A DNA stretch of 64,000 nt from Brevibacillus laterosporus LMG 15441 (GCF_000219535.2 NZ_CP007806.1:866501-930500); one strand, 5' to 3'; positions 1 to 8,745 are shown, counted from the first letter of the stretch. Numbers and translations are program-made. Notes: a model not told the origin generated them from the letters alone.

Positions 1-275
1 GGGATGCTATTTGCAATGTAATGTGTAAGTTTGCTGGAAAAAATGATGAAAACGATGGGAACGGTAGAAAAACAAAACGGTATGTAGCCAAGCTGAGCTT
101 CTGTTTTTTTAATAGCAGCACAAAGAATGCGCAATTCATGAACGGTGAGTGTCTCATAAAAGTGCCAGATTTCTTCAATTTCTAACAGATCCTCACTGCG
201 TTGAACAGCAATCTGTTGTGAATCATAGCGCCTAAGAGATTTATACAGCTTGCGAAAGTCGCCATACGGCTTCAT
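1..275 (-). CDS. Hypothetical membrane-anchored protein, 3' end outside the window
   Basis: An open frame runs from an ATG at 275 off the left edge and gives about 91 residues without a stop. A good ribosome site (AAGAGGAGG, seven bases upstream) supports the start. The N-terminal 60 residues are charged and probably helical (start MKPYGDFRKLYKSLRRYD). A hydrophobic stretch at about residues 66-80 could be a membrane segment. I do not recognise the family. It reads in the same direction as the repeat protein upstream but is separated from it by a terminator, so it probably has its own promoter. Confidence 0.7.
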   Translation of the reverse strand, partial: MKPYGDFRKLYKSLRRYDSQQIAVQRSEDLLEIEEIWHFYETLTVHELRILCAAIKKTEAQLGYIPFCFSTVPIVFIIFSSKLTHYIANSI

Positions 276-296
276 GTTCAGCCTCCTCTTAAGAAT

Positions 297-327
297 AAAA
301 AAGACCGCCTGTGAAGAGCGGTCTTTT
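297..327 (-). terminator. Rho-independent terminator after the repeat protein gene
   Basis: An 8-bp stem AAGACCGC / GCGGTCTT with a 9-base loop is followed on the minus strand by a run of six T. It lies 28 bases past the stop of the repeat protein gene. Confidence 0.85.
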
Positions 328-354
328 GTTTACGGCTAGGCAATAGGGGAAGGA

Positions 355-1380
355 TTACATGCCGCTATAAGAGTGTAATGTACCGTATCCACCAATGTTT
401 TGAGCTTTTACTTCTTGAGGATTGGTTCCTGCGAAGCCACTTTGAAAAATGCTTGAAGCAGGAGAACTATAGTTTTGATAGCTTTGTTGAGCTTGTTGAG
501 AAAAAGCTGGTGTTGCAAATCCTGCATTTAACGATCTAACCTCTTGCACATTAGTTCCAGCAAAACCAGGCTGGAATACACTGTTAGCCCCAGCATAGCT
601 CACTGGACTGCTGTATGAAGGAGCTTGGAATTGATATGATTGAGTTTGCGGGATGTGAGCTTGGTACGGCTGTTGAGCTACAGTAGGCATAGAATAGCCG
701 GCGTTCAAAGCGTGTACCTCATTTGCATTTGTACCTGCAAAGCCTGGGGTATACACACTGTTAATGTTACTGTTCATACCTTGAGATAAAGCAGTTCCTG
801 CTTGGCCAGCGTTTAAATGGCGTACCTCTTGGACATTTGTACCAGCAAAACCAGGTTGGTACACGCTGTTTGCATTAGTAAATCCGCCTTGTACCGCATA
901 GTTTTGGTTTTGTCCGTAAGCTAGGTTTGTTAGGCTTGCAACACCTGGTGTAGGCTGACCTGCGTTTTGAGCTCGTACTTCTTGAACGTTTGTGCCAGCA
1001 AAACCAGGCTGGAATATGCTATTTGCACCAGTGAATCCAACTTGTGTTGCATAATGTTGATTACCATAAGAAGGGACTTGTCCGTAAGCTTGATGTGCCA
1101 AAGCCGGAGCAGACTGACCTGCATTCAGAGCTCGAACCTCCTGAACATTTGTACCAGCAAAACCGGGGTTGAAAACACTGTTAGCAGTTCCATAACCACT
1201 TTGTGTCCCATAAGATGGGCTTGGTACTTGGCTAAAGGCTTGGGTTGTTGGATAAAAGCTATTGTTCAAAGCTTTTACCTCCTGCACATTTGTACCAGCG
1301 AAATTCGGATTGAAGATCGCGCTTGCAGGTCCAGACATTTGGTTGTAAGCAGAAGTATGATAATTTTGATTGTAGGTCAT
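355..1380 (-). CDS. Seven-repeat protein resembling gamma-type small acid-soluble spore protein
   Basis: The product has 341 residues, rich in Asn, Gln, Ser, Ala, Gly and Tyr, with no Asp, Cys or Trp and only two Lys. Seven copies of a block with core GFAGTNVQEVRALNAG occur with the Phe at residues 27, 74, 127, 178, 214, 273 and 316, separated by Tyr/Gln/Pro-rich linkers. The core resembles the repeat of SspE-type gamma SASPs (FAxETNxQxVRxxN) but lacks one residue, the Glu after the FA pair. It also has no acidic residue before the Phe, so the usual GPR protease site is not apparent. The ATG at 1380 follows GGAGGTGG; a GTG at 1389 lies inside that ribosome site. Known gamma SASPs are about 60-110 residues, so this is much longer. 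A coat or crust protein that borrowed the motif is the main alternative. Confidence 0.6.
   Translation of the reverse strand: MTYNQNYHTSAYNQMSGPASAIFNPNFAGTNVQEVKALNNSFYPTTQAFSQVPSPSYGTQSGYGTANSVFNPGFAGTNVQEVRALNAGQSAPALAHQAYGQVPSYGNQHYATQVGFTGANSIFQPGFAGTNVQEVRAQNAGQPTPGVASLTNLAYGQNQNYAVQGGFTNANSVYQPGFAGTNVQEVRHLNAGQAGTALSQGMNSNINSVYTPGFAGTNANEVHALNAGYSMPTVAQQPYQAHIPQTQSYQFQAPSYSSPVSYAGANSVFQPGFAGTNVQEVRSLNAGFATPAFSQQAQQSYQNYSSPASSIFQSGFAGTNPQEVKAQNIGGYGTLHSYSGM
391..1323 (-). repeat. Seven degenerate coding repeats (about 20 residues each)
   Basis: Each unit encodes S-[IV]-[FY]-x-P-G-F-A-G-T-N-V-Q-E-V-[RK]-x-x-N-A-G. Centre-to-centre distances are 47, 53, 51, 36, 59 and 43 residues, so the linkers vary while the core is kept. 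Units 1, 5 and 7 have drifted most (NPNFAG; TNANEVHAL; TNPQEVKAQ). The pattern suggests old internal duplication rather than a recent tandem expansion. Confidence 0.9.
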
Positions 1381-1461
1381 GTTGACCACCTCCTACCCTC
1401 AGTTTTTACCAACAAAGGAAACTCAATGCATGCAAAGGAAAAAAATTTCGTTTTTACTTAT

Positions 1462-1508
1462 AAAAAAACAGGGAACGGCATCAGTAGGATTGATGAGACT
1501 CCCTGTTT
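1462..1508 (-). terminator. Terminator after the K+/H+ antiporter gene
   Basis: A 9-bp stem AAACAGGGA / TCCCTGTTT with a 25-base loop is followed by a T-rich run on the minus strand. It lies about 70 bases past the antiporter stop and just upstream of the repeat protein gene, isolating that gene. Confidence 0.75.
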
Positions 1509-1579
1509 GTAAGCAATAGATGTGATTTGTAAATAAATTCAATTCTATTTAGCAATGTACCTTTTCAGTTAGTTTCTAT

Positions 1580-3094
1580 TTACGTTTCATTCGTTCTAGG
1601 AATTCTCATGTGCTCTTCTTCCTTTTGAACATGCTCCTCTTCTCGATTAGAACGCTCTTCCGAAAATAATTGCTTAATCCTCTTCTGCTCTGCTTTCGGC
1701 CCAAGCACGTACAAGATATCACCTGCTTGTAAAATGGTATCTCCCTTTGGTATCAGCAATTTTTTCCCTCTGATAATCGCGTTTACTAGTGCCTGGTCAG
1801 ACAATTGAAGATCAAGCAGATTGGTACCCACGACATTGCTGTTTTCCCGAATGTGAACTTCAATCATTTCAGCGTTGGTTTTTGCAAGCGAAACTAGTTC
1901 CATGCTATAGGGAGCTACTGTCTTTTCCCCTTTAGAAAAGCCAAACCAGTTGGCAAGCGGCGAAATAGTCGCTCCTTGAATAAGAGCAGAGGTTAAGACA
2001 ACGAAAAAGACCACATTAAAGATTAGCTGAGCATTCTCTAGTCCAGCAATCAAGGGATAAGTAGCTAATACGATTGGGACAGCGCCGCGTAAGCCTGACC
2101 AAGCGATAAAGGCTCGTTCTTTAGTTGAGAAGCTCATACCAAGTGTACTTACATAAACTCCGATCGGTCGTGCTACAAACATGAGTAGAAAGGAAAGGGC
2201 AATACCTTGCCAAATCACTTCCAACAAATCTGATGGAAAAACCAGCAAACCTAACAGGATAAACATTAGGATTTGCATCATCCAGGCAAAAGCTTCGTTA
2301 AAGCGCAGAATGGAGTGCCGATAGGGAATGTCAACATTTCCCACAAAGACAGCCATCACATAGACAGCGAGTAAGCCACTTCCGCCCAATATGGATGTGG
2401 CACCGTAGGCTAGAACTGCCAGCGCGATAGACAATACCGGATAGAGTCCGGATGAGTCCAGATTAATGCTTTTAATAAGCATAGTGGAGATTTTGCCTAA
2501 TAAATAACCCATTACTAGACCTAACCCCATCTCCCATAAGAATTCTAATATCATTGTTAAAACATTCACTTCTGGATGTTGCATGAATTCTATCAGGGCA
2601 ATGGTCAAAAACATCGCCATCGGATCGTTTGTGCCTGATTCTGCTTCCAGTACGGAAGTCAGCCGCTTTTTTATATTTTTATTGCCTAATACGGCAAAAA
2701 CAGCAGCGGCATCTGTAGAACCAACAATTGCTCCAAATAATAAGCCTTCATTCCAAGACAAGCCTAAAATAAATTTGGCACATGCACCAATAAGAAAAGT
2801 GGTGAGAACAACACCTATAGTTGCTAAGGAGAGAGAGGGTTTGGCAACAGCGCGAATGTCAGTCCATTTCGTCTGCATGCCACCATCGAACAAAATAATG
2901 ATAAGGGCGAGAATACCGAAGAGTTGTGTTAACGAGGCATTATCATAATAAATGAATTTACTCAGGATCATTCCAACCCCAACGAAAAAAACAAGGGAAG
3001 GAAGACCGATGCGTGAAGAAAATTTGGCTGTAACAACGCCAGTAACCAAGAGAACAGCAAGGATCAAAATGATATTATCCGTTGTGAAAATCAA
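1580..3094 (-). CDS. CPA1-family potassium/proton antiporter with RCK_C domain
   Basis: This 504-residue membrane protein exchanges K+ (or Na+) for protons in the cytoplasmic membrane. Residues 1-390 form about 12-13 hydrophobic segments with the family motifs GSTDAAAVFAVL and ESGTNDPMA, which carry the acidic ion-binding residues of NhaP/CvrA-type exchangers. Residues about 405-480 form a TrkA-C (RCK_C) regulatory domain, a type that in related exchangers can sense nucleotides such as cyclic-di-AMP. The tail is highly charged. The start is TTG at 3094 with AAAGGAG eleven bases upstream; an ATG four bases upstream of the TTG (3098) is out of frame and stops at once. The gene is monocistronic between two terminators. 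Confidence 0.9.
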   Translation of the reverse strand: MIFTTDNIILILAVLLVTGVVTAKFSSRIGLPSLVFFVGVGMILSKFIYYDNASLTQLFGILALIIILFDGGMQTKWTDIRAVAKPSLSLATIGVVLTTFLIGACAKFILGLSWNEGLLFGAIVGSTDAAAVFAVLGNKNIKKRLTSVLEAESGTNDPMAMFLTIALIEFMQHPEVNVLTMILEFLWEMGLGLVMGYLLGKISTMLIKSINLDSSGLYPVLSIALAVLAYGATSILGGSGLLAVYVMAVFVGNVDIPYRHSILRFNEAFAWMMQILMFILLGLLVFPSDLLEVIWQGIALSFLLMFVARPIGVYVSTLGMSFSTKERAFIAWSGLRGAVPIVLATYPLIAGLENAQLIFNVVFFVVLTSALIQGATISPLANWFGFSKGEKTVAPYSMELVSLAKTNAEMIEVHIRENSNVVGTNLLDLQLSDQALVNAIIRGKKLLIPKGDTILQAGDILYVLGPKAEQKRIKQLFSEERSNREEEHVQKEEEHMRIPRTNET

Positions 3095-3431
3095 CCATAC
3101 ACCAACTCCTTTAGATAAAATAAAAAGTAAGAAATCAATTCTGTGATATTTGTTACCCGATAGCTCTTTTCTTTTAAATGTACACGAAACTGAGGGAGAT
3201 GCAATATTTCAGGTGCATTTTTATGCTTTTTTTGTAATAAATCTCACAAAAAAGTACGTTTATATGTTTAAATTCGTTGTTGTATTCTATGTAAACGCAA
3301 CATATCGACCTATTTTTAATGAAAATCGTAAATGTTTATAAAAGAATAATTTCATTATTATAATGGTAGTGGAGCGAGCATAGAAAAATACCCTTCCTAT
3401 TAGGAAGGGCTGAATAAAAGTAAGGCTCTTC
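3095..3431. other. Intergenic region with no gene
   Basis: These 337 AT-rich bases hold the leader of the antiporter gene (minus strand) and, at 3383-3409, the terminator of the yheCD operon. I found no open frame with a ribosome site, and no recognisable riboswitch core. Confidence 0.6.
3383..3409 (-). terminator. Terminator of the YheC/YheD operon
   Basis: The stem CCCTTCC / GGAAGGG with a 5-base loop is followed on the minus strand by TATTTTTC. It lies 23 bases beyond the stop of the last ATP-grasp gene. Confidence 0.8.
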
Positions 3432-4715
3432 TCACTTGCACATGTGCTGTGAATAAAAAATAATGTTGCGCAGTGAAGCACGGCGGATATCTGGTTCATC
3501 GAATTTTTCTGGTTTAGAATTTGCTTCAAAAAACCAGATATCACCATCAGTTGTTATTCCTAAATCCATAGACATCTCAGCAAGATCTCTCATATTCTGC
3601 TGAAGAGCTTTAGCTATTACAAGTACAGTTTTCCTGATGTTCTGTAGAATGAAAATGGACCATTCTTCTCCAAAAATTTGGGGAAGGACTTTATCAGGTG
3701 AAAGAATAGCACCCCCGCGTGGGACGTGAGTGGTAATGCTTCGGGCCCCTGCTTGTCGAATTCCTATCCCCGTTATATCCCAAAGTCCCTTACCATTTTT
3801 TTGAGTAAGGACACGCACATCAAATGGGCGATCATTATAAGTAGCAAGCATAATCCCCTGCTGAACGATGTAGGGTTTCCGCTGAAGAATCGGCCACAGA
3901 TATGTCCAGAGTTCATCCAGCGTGTCAAATGTTCTACATAAGGATTTTTGTTGATGAACACGGCGTAAAAGCCAGGCCGTATCGTGTTTTTCAAGACGCA
4001 TGATTCCTCGCCCAGCTTTTCCACGTATAGGCTTTAGATAAAGAACATCATGTTTTCTAGCAAAGGACTTCAGTCGCTCAAAAGAATCTAATTTGTAAGT
4101 ATCGGGCAAGAAAGGAGCGACTTCCTTTTTGGCTTGTAGGGTGGCAAATAAGCTTTCCTTATCGAAGAATTGACGGTTGAACAATGTCACGTTCTTCAGT
4201 TGTGAGATGCGCTTGAGAGTTTCTTGCATATGCTCTTTTTCCTCTACTGTACGTGTTGGAACCCGATTATAGATAACATGAGGAAAGGGAGTTTCAAAGC
4301 TTTGCCAGAATCCATTACGTTTATCATATAGATAACCTCGTATTTTATAAGTTTCCCAGTCTATACCATCTGGTGTAAATACGAATACGAGTGCTCCTAG
4401 CTTTTGTCCTGTTTTGCTTATCTCCTGAAAGTTTTCCCTATTTCCTTTAAATGCCTCGCCTTTGCCAGAAGTAAGAATGCCAATAAGAGGAGCAATTTGC
4501 AGCATATTGTTATACATGCTCCATCTGATGCGGGTACGATAGCGACCTGTTACAGTAGGAGCCAATCCTAGGTTTAATGTTTGCTCAACATGGAGGGGAC
4601 CCAATGGCACAGTGATATGATTTGTGGAAGTAAGCGGGATGGGAAAGTGGATACCCTCTACATACCATTGTCCTGAGGGGAGTATGGTCAGCCAACCGGC
4701 TTGCCAGTGGGACAT
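3432..4715 (-). CDS. YheC/YheD-family ATP-grasp spore-coat-associated protein (fourth in operon)
   Basis: This 427-residue protein belongs to the YheC/YheD ATP-grasp family, linked in Bacillus to the developing spore coat; the ligated substrate is unknown. Residues 1-95 form a beta-rich N-terminal region. A linker carrying IGILTSGKG leads into the ATP-grasp fold at about residues 190-410, with the nucleotide-binding segment KPIRGKAGRGIMRL and the C-terminal metal/ATP motif MDLGITTDGDIWFFEANSKP. The glycine-rich loop and the Glu/Asn pair look intact. The ATG at 4715 follows GGAGGAG. It is the promoter-distal gene of a four-gene operon and ends 23 bases before the terminator. Confidence 0.85.
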   Translation of the reverse strand: MSHWQAGWLTILPSGQWYVEGIHFPIPLTSTNHITVPLGPLHVEQTLNLGLAPTVTGRYRTRIRWSMYNNMLQIAPLIGILTSGKGEAFKGNRENFQEISKTGQKLGALVFVFTPDGIDWETYKIRGYLYDKRNGFWQSFETPFPHVIYNRVPTRTVEEKEHMQETLKRISQLKNVTLFNRQFFDKESLFATLQAKKEVAPFLPDTYKLDSFERLKSFARKHDVLYLKPIRGKAGRGIMRLEKHDTAWLLRRVHQQKSLCRTFDTLDELWTYLWPILQRKPYIVQQGIMLATYNDRPFDVRVLTQKNGKGLWDITGIGIRQAGARSITTHVPRGGAILSPDKVLPQIFGEEWSIFILQNIRKTVLVIAKALQQNMRDLAEMSMDLGITTDGDIWFFEANSKPEKFDEPDIRRASLRNIIFYSQHMCK

Positions 4716-4743
4716 TAGAAACTCCTCCTTCCTTCAGCCCGTG

Positions 4744-6117
4744 TTAAAAATTAGCTAAATAGCGACCGTAATCAACGAGTAAACTACGCGACATTTCATC
4801 AGCTTGTTTTAGGCGTGAATGTTTAAAAATGGAGCGTCCTGGTTTGGAGTTAGCCTCGAACATCCATATATTCCCTTTTTTGTCGATGCCTATATCTAGA
4901 CCGAGTTCACCTAGATTCGTACCGTAAGCAAACTCAATTGCATTTGCTAAACGAATAGAAGCTTCACGAACACGCTTTTCTAACGTGTGATGCTGATCTG
5001 GGAATAGGGTTTCCAACAGTTCTTTACCTGGGATAACCATTCCTCCAGTTCGAACATGGGTAGTTACACTTCCAACACCGGCTACTTTGGCAGCTAGACA
5101 GGATACGACCCAACTATTTTCCACGTTTTTGTGCAAGTGAACACGGAAATCGAGTGGACGACCTGAATAAGTGCATAAATCAATGCCCTGCTGAATCAGG
5201 TAGTTACTTGCACGGCGCGTTTGAAACACATGCTGGTATAACTTAGTTAATTTTTGGAAGCGTCGGGTGACATTACCTGCTCCGCTATGGTAAGAGAGCT
5301 GATATCCTTTTGGAATCTGCTTTATTTTTAGAATCCCATAGCCCAGACTGCCATCTTTTGGTTTTAAATAAACCATAGAGTATCTTTCAAGCATGCTTTT
5401 TAACATGGAGAGTGTAGGAGCTACCTGGGTTTCTGGAATGAATTCATTTATTTCCGGCATGGGAAACAAGCGTTGGTGAACACCCCATTTATCAAAAAAT
5501 CCAATATTAAACATGGGGACATACTGTTCATTGGCTACACGAAATTTAAAGTCCTTGACAGACTCTTGGCGTTCCGCTGCACGAGAGGGAACGCGATCAT
5601 ACAACACGTCTGGCATGGCAGTCCAAAATCTTTTCCATACGTACTGCCCCTTATTTGTAGAGCGCAAGAACCAGCCATATACTCGATTTGATGACCAATC
5701 TACATCATTGGGTGAAAAGATAAAGTAATAAACCCCTTTTCCTTTCTGAGCTGACAATAATTTTTGAAAAAAGCTTGATCTAGGGCCAATCGGGGCTCTA
5801 CCTCCATCGCGTATTCCTGTGGTGACTATACCAATGGAGGGACCAACCCGAATTGTTCCATCTTCGTGTTTTAAATGGATCATACCGGGATGAGGGATGG
5901 CTAAAGCTTCTTTTAGTGGTGATGTTACTTTTACTTGATTACCGGTTTTTTGTTTTTTTTCTTCAATAATGATTCCATGTACCGTTATTTGCCCGTGCGA
6001 GATAGCAACTCGTTGTCGATTCTTAAATCCCCAGTCCCGGCATAGATGGGAAGGGAGCACGATGCCTTTGATACGGGAGTAGGTAAGAAATCGTAACCGT
6101 ACTGAGATGGTTTCCAT
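4744..6117 (-). CDS. YheC/YheD-family ATP-grasp spore-coat-associated protein (third in operon)
   Basis: The 457-residue product has the full two-part layout: a beta-rich N-terminal region (residues 1-105) and an ATP-grasp domain (about 225-445). Visible motifs are KPKDGSLGYGILKI (ATP-binding loop) and LGLDIGIDKKGNIWMFEANS (metal-binding Glu and Asn). The segment IGIVTTGIRDGG marks the domain junction shared by all four paralogues. The ATG at 6117 is preceded by AGGAGG, and the gene begins six bases after the stop of its upstream neighbour, so co-transcription is near certain. The substrate is not predictable from sequence. Confidence 0.85.
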   Translation of the reverse strand: METISVRLRFLTYSRIKGIVLPSHLCRDWGFKNRQRVAISHGQITVHGIIIEEKKQKTGNQVKVTSPLKEALAIPHPGMIHLKHEDGTIRVGPSIGIVTTGIRDGGRAPIGPRSSFFQKLLSAQKGKGVYYFIFSPNDVDWSSNRVYGWFLRSTNKGQYVWKRFWTAMPDVLYDRVPSRAAERQESVKDFKFRVANEQYVPMFNIGFFDKWGVHQRLFPMPEINEFIPETQVAPTLSMLKSMLERYSMVYLKPKDGSLGYGILKIKQIPKGYQLSYHSGAGNVTRRFQKLTKLYQHVFQTRRASNYLIQQGIDLCTYSGRPLDFRVHLHKNVENSWVVSCLAAKVAGVGSVTTHVRTGGMVIPGKELLETLFPDQHHTLEKRVREASIRLANAIEFAYGTNLGELGLDIGIDKKGNIWMFEANSKPGRSIFKHSRLKQADEMSRSLLVDYGRYLANF

Positions 6118-6123
6118 GTACTC

Positions 6124-7224
6124 CTAACCTCCTATACGCTCATTCAAGAGATATTCAGCGTACTTTACTGGCTGTGCGACCGAATGTAGTCTGGCATTCC
6201 CATCTTCAATTTGGCGGAATACCGTCCGGCCTGGTCGTGAATTTACTTCAATAATCCATACATGCCCTTGCGTATCGACCCCTACATCTATTCCCAGCTC
6301 TACCAAGCGACCATGATGTTTTTCTAAAAAAGGGGGAAGGAGTTGAGCAAGCCTACCCACTTCTTCTATGATTTGATGACATAAGTCATGTGGATAATGT
6401 TTAATTAGGAAATCTTCTAATGGTACGGCGATTCCCCCTCCGTGCAGATTAGAGGTAATGCTTTCTTTCTTCCCTACTCGTACGGCCTTGCCGGTTGTTG
6501 TCCATTTACCCCTCCCGTTTTTCTGGACTAAAATACGTATGTCAAAGGGGAATCCATCTGAGGTGTGTAGCTTCAAATAAGGTTGCAAGATGTACTTACG
6601 CCCCTTCGTTACCTTTTTAATATAGGAGAGAAGATTTTTTTTAGTTGTTAAGGTACGTGTAAAGGGTTTATTATCCCTCGTTCTACCCATAAGTTCATAC
6701 CCTTTTTTTACAGAGCAGATACGAATTACTCCGCTTCCATGGGTTCCGGCTATGGGTTTTATAATGACAGCCCCTTGTTCAGCCAGATTTGTTTCAAGAA
6801 GAGTAGGGCTAAAGAGCTTTGTTTGCGGTAACCATTTTTGTAAATCCTTTGATTTCATAAGGATGTTATGCACTTGCCATTTTCCCGATAATCCGCGACC
6901 TAAGAAGGTAATTTTAGGATCATTTTGCAGTCGTTCAATAATCGGTCTATATTTAGCGATATGGGGACCCATAAAATACCTATCATAGATTAATTGTGGA
7001 AAGGGAATTTTTATGCGCTTCCAAGTATGTTCAATAAGTTCAAAGCCTACTATGGTACGTGAGATAAAATCAACCTGACGAGGAGAAAAGACGACTATGC
7101 GTATACCTAGCTTGCTTCCAATACGTGTTAAAGTGGTATAATAAGACTTTTCCCGGAAGGTTGGCTGGTTTGGCGATCCTTTGAAAATGGCCATAATTCC
7201 TAATGTTTTTTCTTGTTTTCTCAT
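6124..7224 (-). CDS. Short YheC/YheD-family ATP-grasp protein lacking the N-terminal region (second in operon)
   Basis: This 366-residue paralogue begins almost directly at the junction segment (LGIMAIFKG), so the N-terminal beta-rich region of about 95 residues in the other three copies is absent. The ATP-grasp core is complete: KPIAGTHGSGVIRI for nucleotide binding and ELGIDVGVDTQGHVWIIEVN for metal binding. I chose the ATG at 7224 because AGGTGATC, an 8-base match to the 16S anti-SD, sits four bases upstream; a GTG at 7233 would lie inside this site. With no upstream coding remnant the short form appears genuine. Confidence 0.85.
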   Translation of the reverse strand: MRKQEKTLGIMAIFKGSPNQPTFREKSYYTTLTRIGSKLGIRIVVFSPRQVDFISRTIVGFELIEHTWKRIKIPFPQLIYDRYFMGPHIAKYRPIIERLQNDPKITFLGRGLSGKWQVHNILMKSKDLQKWLPQTKLFSPTLLETNLAEQGAVIIKPIAGTHGSGVIRICSVKKGYELMGRTRDNKPFTRTLTTKKNLLSYIKKVTKGRKYILQPYLKLHTSDGFPFDIRILVQKNGRGKWTTTGKAVRVGKKESITSNLHGGGIAVPLEDFLIKHYPHDLCHQIIEEVGRLAQLLPPFLEKHHGRLVELGIDVGVDTQGHVWIIEVNSRPGRTVFRQIEDGNARLHSVAQPVKYAEYLLNERIGG

Positions 7225-7243
7225 TTTGATCACCTACGCTGTC

Positions 7244-8665
7244 TTATCTATTCTTCTTTTTCTGAGGTGTTGTTTGAAAGATTGGTTGGGTAAAGCCATT
7301 TAAAAAAGCGGTGTAGCTTACTAAATGTCGAACGGACGGTCTTGCTTGTCGGGGAGAAGTTTCATTTTCGCGTAAACGTAAGCTGGTAATGCTTTTGGAG
7401 GGTTTGCTGTTAACCTCTAACAGCCAGACATTTCCGTTAGTATCAATACCTAGATCAATACCAAACTCTGCGAATTCTCCTTGTAAAGCGTATTCTAACC
7501 GTTCAGCGATGAGCAGAGCGACCCTCTTGAGCTTGTGAATAGATGGCCTTTTATTACGTTTCCATGGACCGCATACTCGTAGGGCCTGTTTAGCAGACAT
7601 AATACTACCACCACGGGCTACATTTGATACAATCGAATTTTGACCTGTTCGAGCAACAATGGAGGTGGTTGCCCAAATGCCTCGATTGTTCTTTTGTACC
7701 AAAACACGAAAATCGGTTGGATTGGAGTCGATGCCAATAAGGTGCAAGCCTTGTTGGAGAACATAAGATTTTCCTTTAGAACGCTTTCGTAGGAATTTTT
7801 GTAAAGAGTACAGACTTTTTTGCCTTAAGGAGATAACCTTTTCTTTTGATACAAATCGAACACCATATTCACCATTTGCTTTTATCAGGCGAAAAATACC
7901 CCTTCCCAAACTACCATTAGCGGGTTTGGCGTACACGATACGGTGGGTTTGTAGCATGGTTGATAGTTCACCGTTTGGGCCAAATAACATGGTTTTGGGC
8001 AAATAAGTGGAGACGGCTACATCATTGCGAAGAGCTTTATGAACCTGCCATTTGTTTAAGAAACGCTCATTAAAAAAGGGGATCCTCAAAATTTTACAGC
8101 GTTCCACAAAATCCACTACCTTTTCACTCTGCTCTCGTTGTCGAGAAGATAGCCGATTATAGATTGAATGGGGGAGTGGGAGTGTGGTTTTTTTCCAGAT
8201 GTTTTTTTGCCTAACGAATGCGGAAACCGTTTTATTCTCCCAATCAACGTCATCTATGGAAAAGATACAAGCGAAGCCACCTTTCTGTTTGAACGTATCA
8301 ACCACTTCATTAATAAACGAAGAGAGGGAACCAAAAGGCTCTTGTTTATGATCCTGTTGATAGCTGGTGAGCAAAATCCCCAAATAGGGGCCGAAATAAA
8401 GCGTTTGCTGTTGTGAATCATAACGCATGAGAAATTTGGTCCCGGTAGGAATATGGAGAGCACGAACAAGGGAAGGACACATCGTGACACAGGTATCCTG
8501 ATCTACTCCTGAAACCTTTGCTTGTGCTTTTGATACACCAAAGCAAACGGTGATAAAGATGTCTGAGGGAATGTCTAAACTCTTCATGATATGAAGGGGA
8601 AGCTGTAGATCAGACCGCTCTTCTATGGGTATAGATGCCTGAATGATAGTGCGAACATATGACAT
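7244..8665 (-). CDS. YheC/YheD-family ATP-grasp spore-coat-associated protein (first in operon)
   Basis: The first and longest copy has 473 residues. The N-terminal region spans residues 1-105, the junction segment is LGILLTSYQ, and the ATP-grasp domain runs from about 220 to 445 with KPANGSLGRGIFRL and FGIDLGIDTNGNVWLLEVNS. A basic tail (QKKKNR) closes the protein. The ATG at 8665 follows AAAGGGGATC. The gene is divergent from yheB across 80 bases, as in B. subtilis where yheB, yheC and yheD are neighbours. A sigma-K-like promoter lies 34 bases upstream, which fits late mother-cell expression. Confidence 0.87.
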   Translation of the reverse strand: MSYVRTIIQASIPIEERSDLQLPLHIMKSLDIPSDIFITVCFGVSKAQAKVSGVDQDTCVTMCPSLVRALHIPTGTKFLMRYDSQQQTLYFGPYLGILLTSYQQDHKQEPFGSLSSFINEVVDTFKQKGGFACIFSIDDVDWENKTVSAFVRQKNIWKKTTLPLPHSIYNRLSSRQREQSEKVVDFVERCKILRIPFFNERFLNKWQVHKALRNDVAVSTYLPKTMLFGPNGELSTMLQTHRIVYAKPANGSLGRGIFRLIKANGEYGVRFVSKEKVISLRQKSLYSLQKFLRKRSKGKSYVLQQGLHLIGIDSNPTDFRVLVQKNNRGIWATTSIVARTGQNSIVSNVARGGSIMSAKQALRVCGPWKRNKRPSIHKLKRVALLIAERLEYALQGEFAEFGIDLGIDTNGNVWLLEVNSKPSKSITSLRLRENETSPRQARPSVRHLVSYTAFLNGFTQPIFQTTPQKKKNR

Positions 8666-8698
8666 GATGATCCCCTTTCCATAGGCGTTAGGTTAGTC

Positions 8699-8726
8699 TA
8701 TCTTATGAGTTCTAAAAATAATTGGT
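8699..8726 (-). promoter_or_regulatory. Candidate sigma-K promoter of the yheCD operon
   Basis: On the minus strand CATAAGATA (8707-8699) matches the sigma-K -10 consensus CATAnnnTA, and an AC dinucleotide lies 17 bases upstream (8726-8725), the expected -35 element. The start of transcription would fall about 25 bases before the first ATG. A sigma-E reading is weaker because the -10 deviates at two positions. The -35 element is only two bases, so chance matches are possible. Confidence 0.4.
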
Positions 8727-8745
8727 TCCAGATAGGAGTAGAAAC

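Noticed and set aside
967-1512. 181-codon plus-strand frame opposite the repeat protein gene
   Set aside because: It mirrors the repeats of the minus-strand gene, lacks a ribosome site and reads through a terminator.
3095-3380. Cyclic-di-AMP riboswitch for the K+/H+ antiporter
   Set aside because: No conserved purine-rich core could be recognised on the minus strand.
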